This document shows, piece after piece, positions 23,685-32,621 of a stretch of 49,509 nt of DNA. Made by a program: the position numbers and the translations under genes. The DNA comes from Oscillospiraceae bacterium (GTDB lineage: Bacteria; Bacillota; Clostridia; Oscillospirales; Oscillospiraceae): contig JAJQEJ010000048.1 of the NCBI GenBank assembly GCA_021201735.1, forward strand, positions 1 to 49,509, written 5' to 3'. The first letter of the stretch is position 1. Each line of letters begins with the position of its first letter. The notes beneath the pieces are model-generated. The model saw only the letters and a program-made list of their open reading frames with translations. It ran no database searches and was not told the DNA's origin.

Positions 23685-26600
23685 TCATGCACCCGCCTTT
23701 CTTCTTTTGTGTGTCTGCTTCCATGCCAAGCCGATTCCCGCGCAAAAGATCAGCAGACATCCCACAGACCAATATCCTATTCTTCCCTCGCCGCCCGCAT
23801 CGGGCAGTTCGGAAAAATAGAGAACCTTGTTATAGACCACCGCATCGATATTCCCGGCAGAGAGCTTATCCAGCGAGGCCTCCTCCACAGCGACAGAGCC
23901 TTGCTGATAGCTGATCCTGTCAAACACATACCCCATGCTCTGGGGCGACGCTTCTGTCACGCGATAGTAGTAATCGCCCGATAACCTGGTGAACGTCACC
24001 TGTTCTCCCGCCTTGATGGTAAAGCTTCCATCCACCGCATCTGTTGTCAGGATAGTGGTGTCGTCATCGTCAAGATAATAGCTCGCCCCCAGGACTTCGC
24101 TCCAAGCCATCTGATCTTTGCTGCGCAGGAGGGTAAGGGTAAACTCTGTGGCAGCATGACTGCCGTACTCTGCGGAATCGATTATATTGTCATCGTCATC
24201 CACAAGCCGCTTCTCTACCGTCAGCCCATCCTGTACCGCACAGAGCGTCACGCCGACCTTATAGGACTCAGAATTGATCTGCTCCACCGAGCCGCTTGTC
24301 GCGGAATAAGCATACCCAAAGGAGTTCCACGCGGTCATTTCATCGCCGGTGTAGACAATCTGCGCGCTGTTATTGACCTGCGCCTGAAAGCTTATAACAA
24401 ACACATCGTCTCCTTGCAGTGCGGTAGAAAACACAATACGGATGGTATTCATGCCTGAGGGATCATTGACCCATGCCGCATCGTCTCCGCCTGCCCAATC
24501 AGTTGCTGTAAGATCGGCAGTTTTGGAAATATTTGTGTAGGAAACCGTATAGTCAGCCGCATCAACCATATTTCCATCCTTCGTCTGGACCGCAAGCGCA
24601 ATGTGATCCGCAAAAGAAATTGCAAAGTCGGATTTACGCTCCCTCGGGTCGATCACGCCCGTATCGCCGGGAAACGGCAGCGTATCAATGACGACCATAT
24701 CGTACACATCCTGGCCGCTGGTATTCTGCACCGTCAACGTATACCGGAGCAGATCATTCTCGTTGATACCAAGCGCCTTTGGACTGTCCTGCGCGCTGAC
24801 TTCCTCGCTGTTCGCAGTTAAATCGGTGACCGACTTATACGCCGCCGTGGAGACACTGCCGGTCATATTCACGATCGCGTCCGTCTCCAGACCAATTCTT
24901 TTACCATTGTCCGTAACCTGCTGCCCCTGCTGGATATCATAGCAATCACCCGGATAGTACAGCGCATACGGTAGCCACTGCACCGTATTTTTATAGGAAC
25001 CGTAAATGCCGCTCTCGCTATACGCGGTGTTCCATTTCGTGATCATATACAGTTCCAAAGATTCGCCCGGCGCAATCTCAAACCCACTTGTGGCAGACCA
25101 CGTATACGTGTTGTCGGCACCCGCGGTGAAGGTAATATCCTGATCGTTGGCCGTGGCGGAAACATAGGTAAATTGCTTCGGCAGGATTTCTTTCACCTCA
25201 TACTGTGTGACCGGCCCTGTGCTGCTCGCATCATTTGTCAGTATGATTTTCCACATTACCTGATATTTTGGATCTGTTATGCTGGTGCTGGCATCCGTGA
25301 TATTCGTCCAGTTAGTACTGCCGGTTTGCCCTCTATATGCATACGCCGCCTTGGTAATCCCCAAGGTGTATTCTGGGCCGTCAAACGATGCCGTGTCCTG
25401 CACAGTGACCGTGCCATCATTGTTTTCCTTCCGCATCGCGTTATCATCTGCCGCCACAGTGCTTGGGATTACAAATCCGCCTGTGTTTTCGTATGCATCA
25501 CGGTATTCGGTCACTCTGACAACAACGAGAATGGAGAGCTGTTCTCCCAACATGATTGTGCTTGTGGTATCATCAGCTCGACTTAACGCGCTTATGCGCA
25601 GCGTTCCATCCTGACATGAAACCGCTCCGTTCCACTTGACCAGACTGCTTAACACGGAGAAGAAACGCTCCATAACGTATAACGCGGTATCACCGTCACA
25701 CGAAAAATTGACAAAATAGCCGCTGCCGTCCGCCCCCTTGACAACATTAGAGGTATAACCGGTCGTCACCCCGACGAATTCTGTGCCGTCAGGGATTTGA
25801 TCCACGATCTGATAGAGCGGAAAGGCCGCCGTGCCGGTATTCTCGAGCTTCAACTGATACGCGAGATAGTCGCCAACCCCTGCCCTCTGTCCGCTTGTCG
25901 TGTTTAGCGATGCAAACGTAACATTCTCATGGTACGCACCGGTCGCCTGCGCAGGCACCTCCAGTCCTTCGATAATGGCATACGGCTCCTTTGTCACAGT
26001 GGCCACCCTGCTATTTCCACGTAAAAATATGGTGATTGCGTCCTCGTCAAACGCAAGAGCGGATACGCCGTTATTCTCACCGGAATTGGCCTCCACATCG
26101 TTCCAGCCTCGCGCGGAAAAACAGTTCTGCATCGTGGCGTCGCCAGAATAATTGACAAGAACATCTGAAATTTTGAAAAACACATGAATCTTAACCGTTT
26201 GACCGTATGCGAGTTCTATGTTGGCGAGCAGCGCCGAAAAATGCTCATAGCCCGATGCAGTCGCATCTGTATAGCTGTAAAACGTCGGGTACGCGCCACT
26301 GCTATCGGTTGGCCAAGCGCTTATCTCAAAATCGTCAACCGCCGTTTCAGAAAGCGAATAGTCTGCCCCGCTGGTGAAATCGCTTTTGTCCAAGTCCGCC
26401 TCTTCCGTCAGCGGTACAACGCTGCCGTTCGGATACTCAACAATAATCCGCCCGGTTGTATTTTGATAGCTAATCGTATCCATCATCAGCATTCCGCTAC
26501 CGGCAAATGCCGCAGGCAGATCGTCTGCAATCAGTAAATGCTGAATGGTGGTTGACGTACCCACGGAGGTATTTTCCACCTCCAAAACATAGTGAACTAT

Positions 26601-29225
26601 ATCGCCCGACGCATACCCGCTACTGGTTTCAGTATCCGTCCCTGTGTTTTCATCATAAAGGCAGGCTTTCTTGGTCGCGGTGAGCGAGTGCGTATAGGTC
26701 GTGACATGAACCGGTGGGACATCTTCCGTACCGCCGTGGTAGTATTTTACCTCCGCGTTGTTGCTGTACGTGCCGTCCGCGTCTAAGCGCACAGTCGCGG
26801 AAAATTGCAGCGTGAGTGTTGCCCCCTGCGGGATCGTTACCCCGTCAAACTGCATGCAGTACAAATTTCCTGCCGCCACACCATCCGCAATTGTATCTTG
26901 CAAATCCTGCCACACAGCGGAATCCCCTATCTCCGAATCAGCAATGGTGTATATCGAATTTGTAGTATCTACCCCGCCCAAAACCGTGTACTCGTAAATA
27001 TGAAGCGCCGTCCATGGCGGATCAGAGGTCGTCTCACTGCACATCCAGCTCAGCCCGGTCATCTGTATCCCGTCAAACGGGAAATAGTCGCGCAGCCATT
27101 CCAGTGTGACCTCTTTTTCCGCCGTGTTTGTAATCGTCATGGTATAAACGATTGCATCACCGGGTGTGACCTGATTGTAGTCGACCTCTTTCGTCACCGT
27201 GACATATCTCATATCTGTGATAAATTCTAGGTGGGCGCTGTCGGCGGCAAGTATATTTTCTTTTACGGGGATATATGCATCGGCATCCAACTGTGCAATC
27301 TCATCTGACACATAACAATAATTCCTGATCCCACTGTTCTCAACGAGTAGCGTGAGCGCGTCATCACCACTCACATCAATACGGAATTGAATGACGATTT
27401 CATCGCCAAACTGGACCTGATCAAATTTCATGTACATCACGGCGACGTCCCCCGACGTGATGGTGCCGTCAAGCTGCAGCGCATCTGCGTATGCCGCACC
27501 GGATACCACATCTTTTTTTCCCCAGTCCTGATTCGTCAGCTCTGCACCATTTTTTGTGACAGATGTTACATCAATTGTATTGGAAAGAAGCACCTGATCC
27601 ACAGCGTCCGAAAACGCTATTTGCCATAGCGGCAGAATATCGGAAACATACAGCGTGTCATAATCCTGCATATAATTCTTCACTGTAATGGTGTAGTCGA
27701 TATACCCTCCGGCACAGAAGCCGTCGATACTTGTGCCGTCGCTCGCGTACCCCTGCGCGGTTTTGACGACAGATAAATCTCCCTCCGCCGCCAAGGAGAC
27801 ACTGTCATCCAGGTCTTTTGTGTCTTCACAGACGGACTGCGCAGACAGCTGCGCTCCGTTTTCTATCCCGTGCGCTTCCTCTGTCAGCACAAGCAAGTTC
27901 TTATACTCTGTTACATTACCGGTGAAATTCATCGTCAGCGTAAAACCTTCTATTGTGTCAGCACTCACTTCATCCGCTTTTGCTTCATACGTAATCTCAA
28001 TACCGGTCAATTTTTTGAGGCCTTGCTCTTCTTGAATGATCGGCTTTGCCGTTAAGCTACCTCCAGCGTCATCGCCGGTAATGGAAAAAAGATACGCGGA
28101 AAAACCATCGTAGGAATACGTTGTCACACCGTCTTCTGTTGTCACCTTGAATACATCAGCATCTGTTATGCTCGTCACATCATAATAAAATCCTCCAAAC
28201 GTCATGGTGTCGGTAAGCATATATTGCGCCGTGAAAAGCTCACCAGAGCCTGATTTGTAGTTTTCTCTTGCCCCAGAAATGGTATAGGTTGCCGCCGGGA
28301 AATCATCATCCGTGATTTTTCCCAGATTCACCTTGTCCGCTGTCTTCTGGAGCGTCCAATCAAAGTCGGCATGCAATGTTGTCGACGCCGCATCACCAAT
28401 TCTCAGGAAATCTTCATCAATTCCTTCGCAAATAAGATCAGGTGTCAACGTAATTACTGTTCCATCCGGCGTGGTACCATTGGGAAGGGAAAACGTCAGC
28501 GTACCGCTTACGCTTACCCCAGACGCAACTGTAAACTCAATCACTTTCAATTCCGGGTTATAATAGCAGACCGTCGGCTGGTTGCTGGAAGAGCCGGACA
28601 GCAGAAAATAATACCAATCTTCATCAACATAATCCGCATTGTAATAAGTATCATTTGGATCTAAACCGCTCACCAGCCCTTCAGCGGATACATTGTCAAA
28701 GGAAAAATCACATGCAGGCGTTGTCGTAATCTGGATCTGGTATAAAATTTCTTCATCTAATGTGGCAATATTAGGTCGGCTGGCATACAGCGTAAACTGG
28801 AGGAGCGTACCGGAATCACTCATCACCTGCTCTGCGGTGACCGAAATGGCCGCGGTATTTTGTTGTGTACTGTCATCGGCAGCACCTCCCGTAACATGCG
28901 TGCCGGACTCGCTCTCGGTGGCGTCAGTGGCGCTCTCCTCCGGCTGCGCGGTTGTGTCTGCCGGCTCCTGTGACTCCTGCGGCGGATCAGACTCAGTCAC
29001 CATTTGCGCGCTCTCTTCGACCGTAGCCTCCCCGTCACTCTGTATCTCCGATAGCTCCGTCTCTTCGGAAACGTCATCACCGGTGGCATATAACACCGTT
29101 GTGAACAGGGATACTGTCATCACCGCCGAAAGAAACAGCGCCAAAACACGTTTTGCGCGCAGGCGTACGCCAGCTCGGGCCGCCCAATTCGCGTACTTTT
29201 TGATCCATCTGCTCACTGCAAACAC
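23685..29225 (-). CDS. giant pilus tip adhesin with DUF11-type repeats
   Basis: A surface protein of about 1846 aa. A basic N-terminus and hydrophobic stretch (VLALFLSAVMTVSLFTTVLYA) form a long signal peptide. An acidic Ser/Thr/Glu-rich linker follows. The body holds at least six DUF11/isopeptide-like modules recognised by YTMTITNTAEKEV, DYTITVKNYMQDYDTLYVSD, YVLEVENTSVGTST, YQLKLENTGTAAFPLYQIVD and YTLTVQNTSGQDVYDMVVID. A Cna-B-like domain (LSGDYYYRVTEASP) precedes the sorting signal LPDAGG (about 1807), a membrane helix and KRRKAGA. The start is GTG at 29225; another GTG at 29216 has GGCGGTG 6 nt upstream and may be the real one. It is the first gene of the pilus operon; no VWA domain is seen. 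Confidence 0.88.
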   Translation of the reverse strand: MFAVSRWIKKYANWAARAGVRLRAKRVLALFLSAVMTVSLFTTVLYATGDDVSEETELSEIQSDGEATVEESAQMVTESDPPQESQEPADTTAQPEESATDATESESGTHVTGGAADDSTQQNTAAISVTAEQVMSDSGTLLQFTLYASRPNIATLDEEILYQIQITTTPACDFSFDNVSAEGLVSGLDPNDTYYNADYVDEDWYYFLLSGSSSNQPTVCYYNPELKVIEFTVASGVSVSGTLTFSLPNGTTPDGTVITLTPDLICEGIDEDFLRIGDAASTTLHADFDWTLQKTADKVNLGKITDDDFPAATYTISGARENYKSGSGELFTAQYMLTDTMTFGGFYYDVTSITDADVFKVTTEDGVTTYSYDGFSAYLFSITGDDAGGSLTAKPIIQEEQGLKKLTGIEITYEAKADEVSADTIEGFTLTMNFTGNVTEYKNLLVLTEEAHGIENGAQLSAQSVCEDTKDLDDSVSLAAEGDLSVVKTAQGYASDGTSIDGFCAGGYIDYTITVKNYMQDYDTLYVSDILPLWQIAFSDAVDQVLLSNTIDVTSVTKNGAELTNQDWGKKDVVSGAAYADALQLDGTITSGDVAVMYMKFDQVQFGDEIVIQFRIDVSGDDALTLLVENSGIRNYCYVSDEIAQLDADAYIPVKENILAADSAHLEFITDMRYVTVTKEVDYNQVTPGDAIVYTMTITNTAEKEVTLEWLRDYFPFDGIQMTGLSWMCSETTSDPPWTALHIYEYTVLGGVDTTNSIYTIADSEIGDSAVWQDLQDTIADGVAAGNLYCMQFDGVTIPQGATLTLQFSATVRLDADGTYSNNAEVKYYHGGTEDVPPVHVTTYTHSLTATKKACLYDENTGTDTETSSGYASGDIVHYVLEVENTSVGTSTTIQHLLIADDLPAAFAGSGMLMMDTISYQNTTGRIIVEYPNGSVVPLTEEADLDKSDFTSGADYSLSETAVDDFEISAWPTDSSGAYPTFYSYTDATASGYEHFSALLANIELAYGQTVKIHVFFKISDVLVNYSGDATMQNCFSARGWNDVEANSGENNGVSALAFDEDAITIFLRGNSRVATVTKEPYAIIEGLEVPAQATGAYHENVTFASLNTTSGQRAGVGDYLAYQLKLENTGTAAFPLYQIVDQIPDGTEFVGVTTGYTSNVVKGADGSGYFVNFSCDGDTALYVMERFFSVLSSLVKWNGAVSCQDGTLRISALSRADDTTSTIMLGEQLSILVVVRVTEYRDAYENTGGFVIPSTVAADDNAMRKENNDGTVTVQDTASFDGPEYTLGITKAAYAYRGQTGSTNWTNITDASTSITDPKYQVMWKIILTNDASSTGPVTQYEVKEILPKQFTYVSATANDQDITFTAGADNTYTWSATSGFEIAPGESLELYMITKWNTAYSESGIYGSYKNTVQWLPYALYYPGDCYDIQQGQQVTDNGKRIGLETDAIVNMTGSVSTAAYKSVTDLTANSEEVSAQDSPKALGINENDLLRYTLTVQNTSGQDVYDMVVIDTLPFPGDTGVIDPRERKSDFAISFADHIALAVQTKDGNMVDAADYTVSYTNISKTADLTATDWAGGDDAAWVNDPSGMNTIRIVFSTALQGDDVFVISFQAQVNNSAQIVYTGDEMTAWNSFGYAYSATSGSVEQINSESYKVGVTLCAVQDGLTVEKRLVDDDDNIIDSAEYGSHAATEFTLTLLRSKDQMAWSEVLGASYYLDDDDTTILTTDAVDGSFTIKAGEQVTFTRLSGDYYYRVTEASPQSMGYVFDRISYQQGSVAVEEASLDKLSAGNIDAVVYNKVLYFSELPDAGGEGRIGYWSVGCLLIFCAGIGLAWKQTHKRRKAGA

Positions 29226-29366
29226 CGCCCAAATATATTACTTCTGTTTCCTTTTGTTACATTATTTAGTATATTGGTCATAAAATTTATACCACTCGTA
29301 GGATGTGAAATTTGTCGTATTTTCTGTTTATTTCTTTAATTGTAAAAAATTGTTTATTTCAACAAC
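29226..29366 (-). promoter_or_regulatory. AT-rich leader of the pilus operon
   Basis: The 140 nt upstream of the tip adhesin are strikingly A+T rich. On the - strand a TTGTTG (18 nt) TACAAT pair near 29341-29370 is possible but overlaps the T-run of the chrA terminator. TATAAA and TATACT elements nearer the gene lack good -35 boxes. No promoter can be called with confidence. Confidence 0.3.
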
Positions 29367-29394
29367 AAAAAAGCGCCTCAGTATCTGAGACGCT
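29367..29394 (-). terminator. intrinsic terminator after chrA
   Basis: A 10-bp stem with one mismatch (29372-29381 with 29385-29394) and a TAT loop is followed on the - strand by six T. It ends the murC-chrA transcript 24 nt past the chrA stop and insulates the pilus operon. Confidence 0.85.
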
Positions 29395-29418
29395 CATACT
29401 GTACCTCTATTGTTATAC

Positions 29419-30000
29419 CTACGGAAAACGAAATAGAATGCCCACCGCCGCGGAAGCTCCGATATACACAATGGGATGCAGCTTCCGCAAGCGCGGAATT
29501 GCCATGCAAACAAGAATCACCGCAACAAGAAGCAGGCTTTTCCAATGGATCATCGCCCAAACGGCACCGGAGGCGGCGAATTGATCCCATGCGACCAGGG
29601 CCAGCTTTGCCACCTCATAGACCGCGACGGCCACCAGCGCGGTTGCGGCAGGGCGCAGGCCATAAAAGACAGCGTCCACCGCCCTGCTCTGCCGGAAGGC
29701 GCGCAAGAAACGCGCAATGATTAGAATGATGACAATCGACGGGGTAATCTCCCCCAGGGTCGCAACCACAGCGCCCGGAATTCCCGCGATGTGATAGCCG
29801 ACGTAGCTTGCCATATTGATTCCCATCGGCCCAGGCGTACATTCCGAGATGGCGATCATATTGGTCAGCTCAACCTGCGAAAACCAGAGCGTGCTCTCCC
29901 CCATCCGCTGCAAAAACGGAATGGTCGCCAGTCCCCCGCCCACGGAAAAAAGCCCCACCTTAAAAAATTCATAATAAAGACGCAGTATCAGCACGGCCAT
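29419..30000 (-). CDS. chrA: single-domain chromate transporter family protein
   Basis: A 193-aa membrane protein of the CHR superfamily. The conserved opening FFKVGLFSVGGGLATIPFL and the block ISECTPGPMGINMASYVGY, followed by several hydrophobic segments, are diagnostic. Short CHR proteins usually occur as adjacent pairs encoding two half-transporters; here only one is present, 19 nt after murC and followed by a terminator. The substrate is probably an oxyanion, but chromate resistance cannot be assumed. The ribosome binding site is weak (AAAGAGAGA directly before the ATG). Confidence 0.88.
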   Translation of the reverse strand: MAVLILRLYYEFFKVGLFSVGGGLATIPFLQRMGESTLWFSQVELTNMIAISECTPGPMGINMASYVGYHIAGIPGAVVATLGEITPSIVIILIIARFLRAFRQSRAVDAVFYGLRPAATALVAVAVYEVAKLALVAWDQFAASGAVWAMIHWKSLLLVAVILVCMAIPRLRKLHPIVYIGASAAVGILFRFP

Positions 30001-30019
30001 TCTCTCTTTCTCATGTGCG

Positions 30020-31393
30020 CTACAGCAGCGGTTGTGTCAGCGCCTCACCCACGGTATAGATATCCCCTGCCCCGACGGTGAGAATCAGATCACCGGGCCT
30101 TGCAATCTCCGCCAGATAATCCGCCAATGCGTCCAGCGTGGGGAAATACCGGCTACCGGGTACCGCCTGCGCCAGTTGGCTGGACGAAACGCCCAGCTCG
30201 TTTGTCTCACGCGCGGCGTAAATCTCCGCGAGCAGGGTCATATCCGGCTTGCGGAGCACCGCGGCAAACTCGTCAAAAAAAGCCTTCGTGCGGGTATAGG
30301 TATGCGGCTGAAACGCGCAGATCACCCGCGCATACCCCAGCTTCTCAGCAGCCTCCAACAGCGCGCGCAGCTCACCCGGATGATGGGCGTAATCATCATA
30401 CACGTGCGCGCCGTGATAGCTGCCCTTATACTCAAAACGGCGTGCCGGCCCGCGGAACGCGTCCAGCCCACCTTCCACCGCGGCAGCTGGAATTGCGAGC
30501 GCAACCGCAGCCGCAGCCGCAGCCAGCGCGTTCTTTACATTATGAACCCCCGGCACATGGAGGGAGACGTGGGCAAAGTGCGCCCCGTGCAGTAAGATAT
30601 CAAACGTCGGCAGCCCGCGCTCCCATGTCAGATGCACCGCGTGAATATCCCCCGTTTCCAGACCAAAGGTAATGGCGCGGCGGGATATCCCCTCCAGTGT
30701 ATGCATGGTGTTTTCGTCCTCACAGTTCGCCACCACAGCGCCGCTTTCCGGCACAAGCTCCGCAAAGGTGCGAAAGGAATGCTCAATGTCCTCCAGATCA
30801 TGAAAAAAATCGAGATGATCCGCCTCAATATTCAAAATAACCGCCACCGTAGGCGCAAAGGAGAGAAAGGAGTTGCAGTACTCGCAGCTCTCCAGAATAA
30901 TCGTATCTCCGTTCCCCACGCGGTGCCCGGCGCCCAGCAGCGGGAGGGTGCCGCCGATCATGACCGTCGGGTCGAGCGCCGCCGCCATGGCAATGTGTGT
31001 GCACATGGAGGTGGTGGTTGTCTTCCCGTGCGTGCCCGCGATGCACAGCGCGTTTTGATACTCCCGCATAATAGAGCCCCACGCCTGCGCGCGCTCAAAA
31101 ACGGGGATGCCCAGACTGCGTGCCTCGGCAATCTCCGGGTTATCATCGTGCACCGCTGCCGTTCTGACCACAGCCTCCGCGCCGTGTACGCTCTCCGCCC
31201 AGTGTCCGATGGTCACCGGAATCCCAAGCGTGCGCAGATGCGCCACCGCCGCGCCGTCGTTGGTATCGGAGCCGGTAATCTCCGCACCCATACCCCGCAG
31301 CACTTCCGCGAGCGGCGACATGGAAACACCGCCGATTCCAACCAGATGCAGCCGCGCGCCGGGATGAATATAGTCATGGATATTGATTGCCAT
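30020..31393 (-). CDS. murC: UDP-N-acetylmuramate--L-alanine ligase
   Basis: A 457-aa Mur ligase that adds L-alanine to UDP-MurNAc in peptidoglycan precursor synthesis. N-terminal Rossmann domain HLVGIGGVSMSPLAEVL, ATP-binding loop GTHGKTTTTSM, the LESCEYCNSFLSF and NIEADHLDFF blocks, and the C-terminal VYDDYAHHPGELRALLEAA are all family hallmarks. The length is typical. It stands alone from other mur genes and shares a transcript with chrA. Confidence 0.97.
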   Translation of the reverse strand: MAINIHDYIHPGARLHLVGIGGVSMSPLAEVLRGMGAEITGSDTNDGAAVAHLRTLGIPVTIGHWAESVHGAEAVVRTAAVHDDNPEIAEARSLGIPVFERAQAWGSIMREYQNALCIAGTHGKTTTTSMCTHIAMAAALDPTVMIGGTLPLLGAGHRVGNGDTIILESCEYCNSFLSFAPTVAVILNIEADHLDFFHDLEDIEHSFRTFAELVPESGAVVANCEDENTMHTLEGISRRAITFGLETGDIHAVHLTWERGLPTFDILLHGAHFAHVSLHVPGVHNVKNALAAAAAAVALAIPAAAVEGGLDAFRGPARRFEYKGSYHGAHVYDDYAHHPGELRALLEAAEKLGYARVICAFQPHTYTRTKAFFDEFAAVLRKPDMTLLAEIYAARETNELGVSSSQLAQAVPGSRYFPTLDALADYLAEIARPGDLILTVGAGDIYTVGEALTQPLL

Positions 31394-31439
31394 AGGGTTT
31401 ACACACCCTCTTTTCCAGTTTATAATGATTTATGTTAGC

Positions 31440-31460
31440 ATACCGCGCGTCGCGCAGTAT
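31440..31460 (-). other. hairpin in murC leader
   Basis: A 9-bp stem (31440-31448 with 31452-31460, one wobble) with a 3-nt loop lies in the untranslated leader between the murC promoter and start. No T-run follows. A regulatory role is possible but unsupported. Confidence 0.35.
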
Positions 31461-31483
31461 ATTATTTTCAACTGCAATTTTTT

Positions 31484-31512
31484 ATTATAATACTGCGCAT
31501 CGGAATTGGCAA
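31484..31512 (-). promoter_or_regulatory. sigma-A promoter of murC
   Basis: TTGCCA (31512-31507), 17 nt and TATAAT (31489-31484) on the - strand. The predicted leader is about 85 nt. Confidence 0.75.
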
Positions 31513-31570
31513 GGTCTTTCCACATTATAGTCACTTCTTTCTGAAATGATACCAAAAAGGCGGCGAAAGC

Positions 31571-32572
31571 ATGGCTATGTTCCGCATTCCCTCTCAAATC
31601 CAATTCTGCCGTGATCGTCTGCTCGATGCCGGCTTTGCGGCTTATCTCGTCGGCGGCTGCGTCCGGGATTTTCTGCTGGGCAATCCGCCGGTCGACTACG
31701 ATATTACAACCTCCGCAACGCCTGTGGAGGTGTTGACTCTGTTCCCCCATGCCGTCCCCACCGGACTGCGCCTCGGCACGGTAACCGTCCCGACCGCCGA
31801 CGGCGTGGTGGAGATAACCACCTTCCGTACCGACGGGGGATACAGCGACGGCCGCCGCCCCGACAGCGTCACCTTCGGGCACAGCCTGACGGTGGATCTG
31901 GCACGGCGTGATTTTACCATCAATGCCATGGCGCTGGATTTAGATTGCGCCGTCATAGACCCCTATGAGGGCCAGACGGATCTTGCGGCGCGTCTCATCA
32001 AATGCGTGGGCAGCCCGACGCACCGGTTTTCCGAGGACGCCCTGCGGATGTTTCGCGCGGTACGTTTTTCCGCGCAGCTTGATTTTACATTGAATGAGGA
32101 TACCATGTGCGCACTATACGCATGCGCGCCGCGCGCTGCAAAGCTTGCCGGAGAGCGGATTTATGCTGAAATGACAAAAACCCTCTGTTCTCCTCGCCCG
32201 GAATGCGCGGCGCTGCTACTTACAAGCGGCCTGCTCACCCATTTGCAGCCCGACATAACTGCCGCCGACCTCTCTGCGCTCCGGCAGGTAGCGGCAACGC
32301 CTGAGGCGCGGTGGTCGCACTTCTGCACCCTGACCGGCTTTCCCATATGCGCACTTCCTGTCCCGCGTTCTGTCCGACAGGCGGTGCTCCACCCGGAGCG
32401 GGCCGCCATCCGTTTTCTCTCCCTCCCGGCGGAAGTATTGCTGGCGCTCGGCCTGAGCGGCCCGGCAATCGGAGAGGCCCAACGTCGAATGGCCCGCCTG
32501 ATTCTAGATCATCCGGAGGAAAATACCCCCACCCGGCTGCTTGCGTTTCTCCAGGCAGAGCACATCATTTGA
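31571..32572 (+). CDS. cca: CCA tRNA nucleotidyltransferase
   Basis: A 333-aa class II nucleotidyltransferase that adds or repairs the 3' CCA of tRNAs. The head domain carries YLVGGCVRDFLLG and the catalytic DYDI carboxylates, followed by TFRTDGGYSDGRRPD and ARRDFTINAMALD. A C-terminal tRNA-binding part starts at FSEDALRMFRAVRF. It is shorter than Bacillus Cca and has no HD domain. AAAGGCGGCGAAAGC precedes the ATG. The five tRNA genes in this window already encode CCA, so its role would be repair. It is first of a + strand group with tatD. Confidence 0.93.
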   Translation: MAMFRIPSQIQFCRDRLLDAGFAAYLVGGCVRDFLLGNPPVDYDITTSATPVEVLTLFPHAVPTGLRLGTVTVPTADGVVEITTFRTDGGYSDGRRPDSVTFGHSLTVDLARRDFTINAMALDLDCAVIDPYEGQTDLAARLIKCVGSPTHRFSEDALRMFRAVRFSAQLDFTLNEDTMCALYACAPRAAKLAGERIYAEMTKTLCSPRPECAALLLTSGLLTHLQPDITAADLSALRQVAATPEARWSHFCTLTGFPICALPVPRSVRQAVLHPERAAIRFLSLPAEVLLALGLSGPAIGEAQRRMARLILDHPEENTPTRLLAFLQAEHII

Positions 32573-32621
32573 CCTTGGCGCACCTCACGTGCTATGATAA
32601 GAAAAGTATGGAGGAATCACC

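Noticed and set aside
19368-29225. Pilus locus as part of an integrated mobile element
   Set aside because: No integrase, transposase, relaxase, direct-repeat boundary or flanking tRNA is visible; composition alone is not enough.
29226-29370. TTGTTG-18-TACAAT promoter for the pilus operon
   Set aside because: The -35 overlaps the T-run of the chrA terminator and the sequence is too A+T rich for a reliable call; listed only as an uncertain leader.
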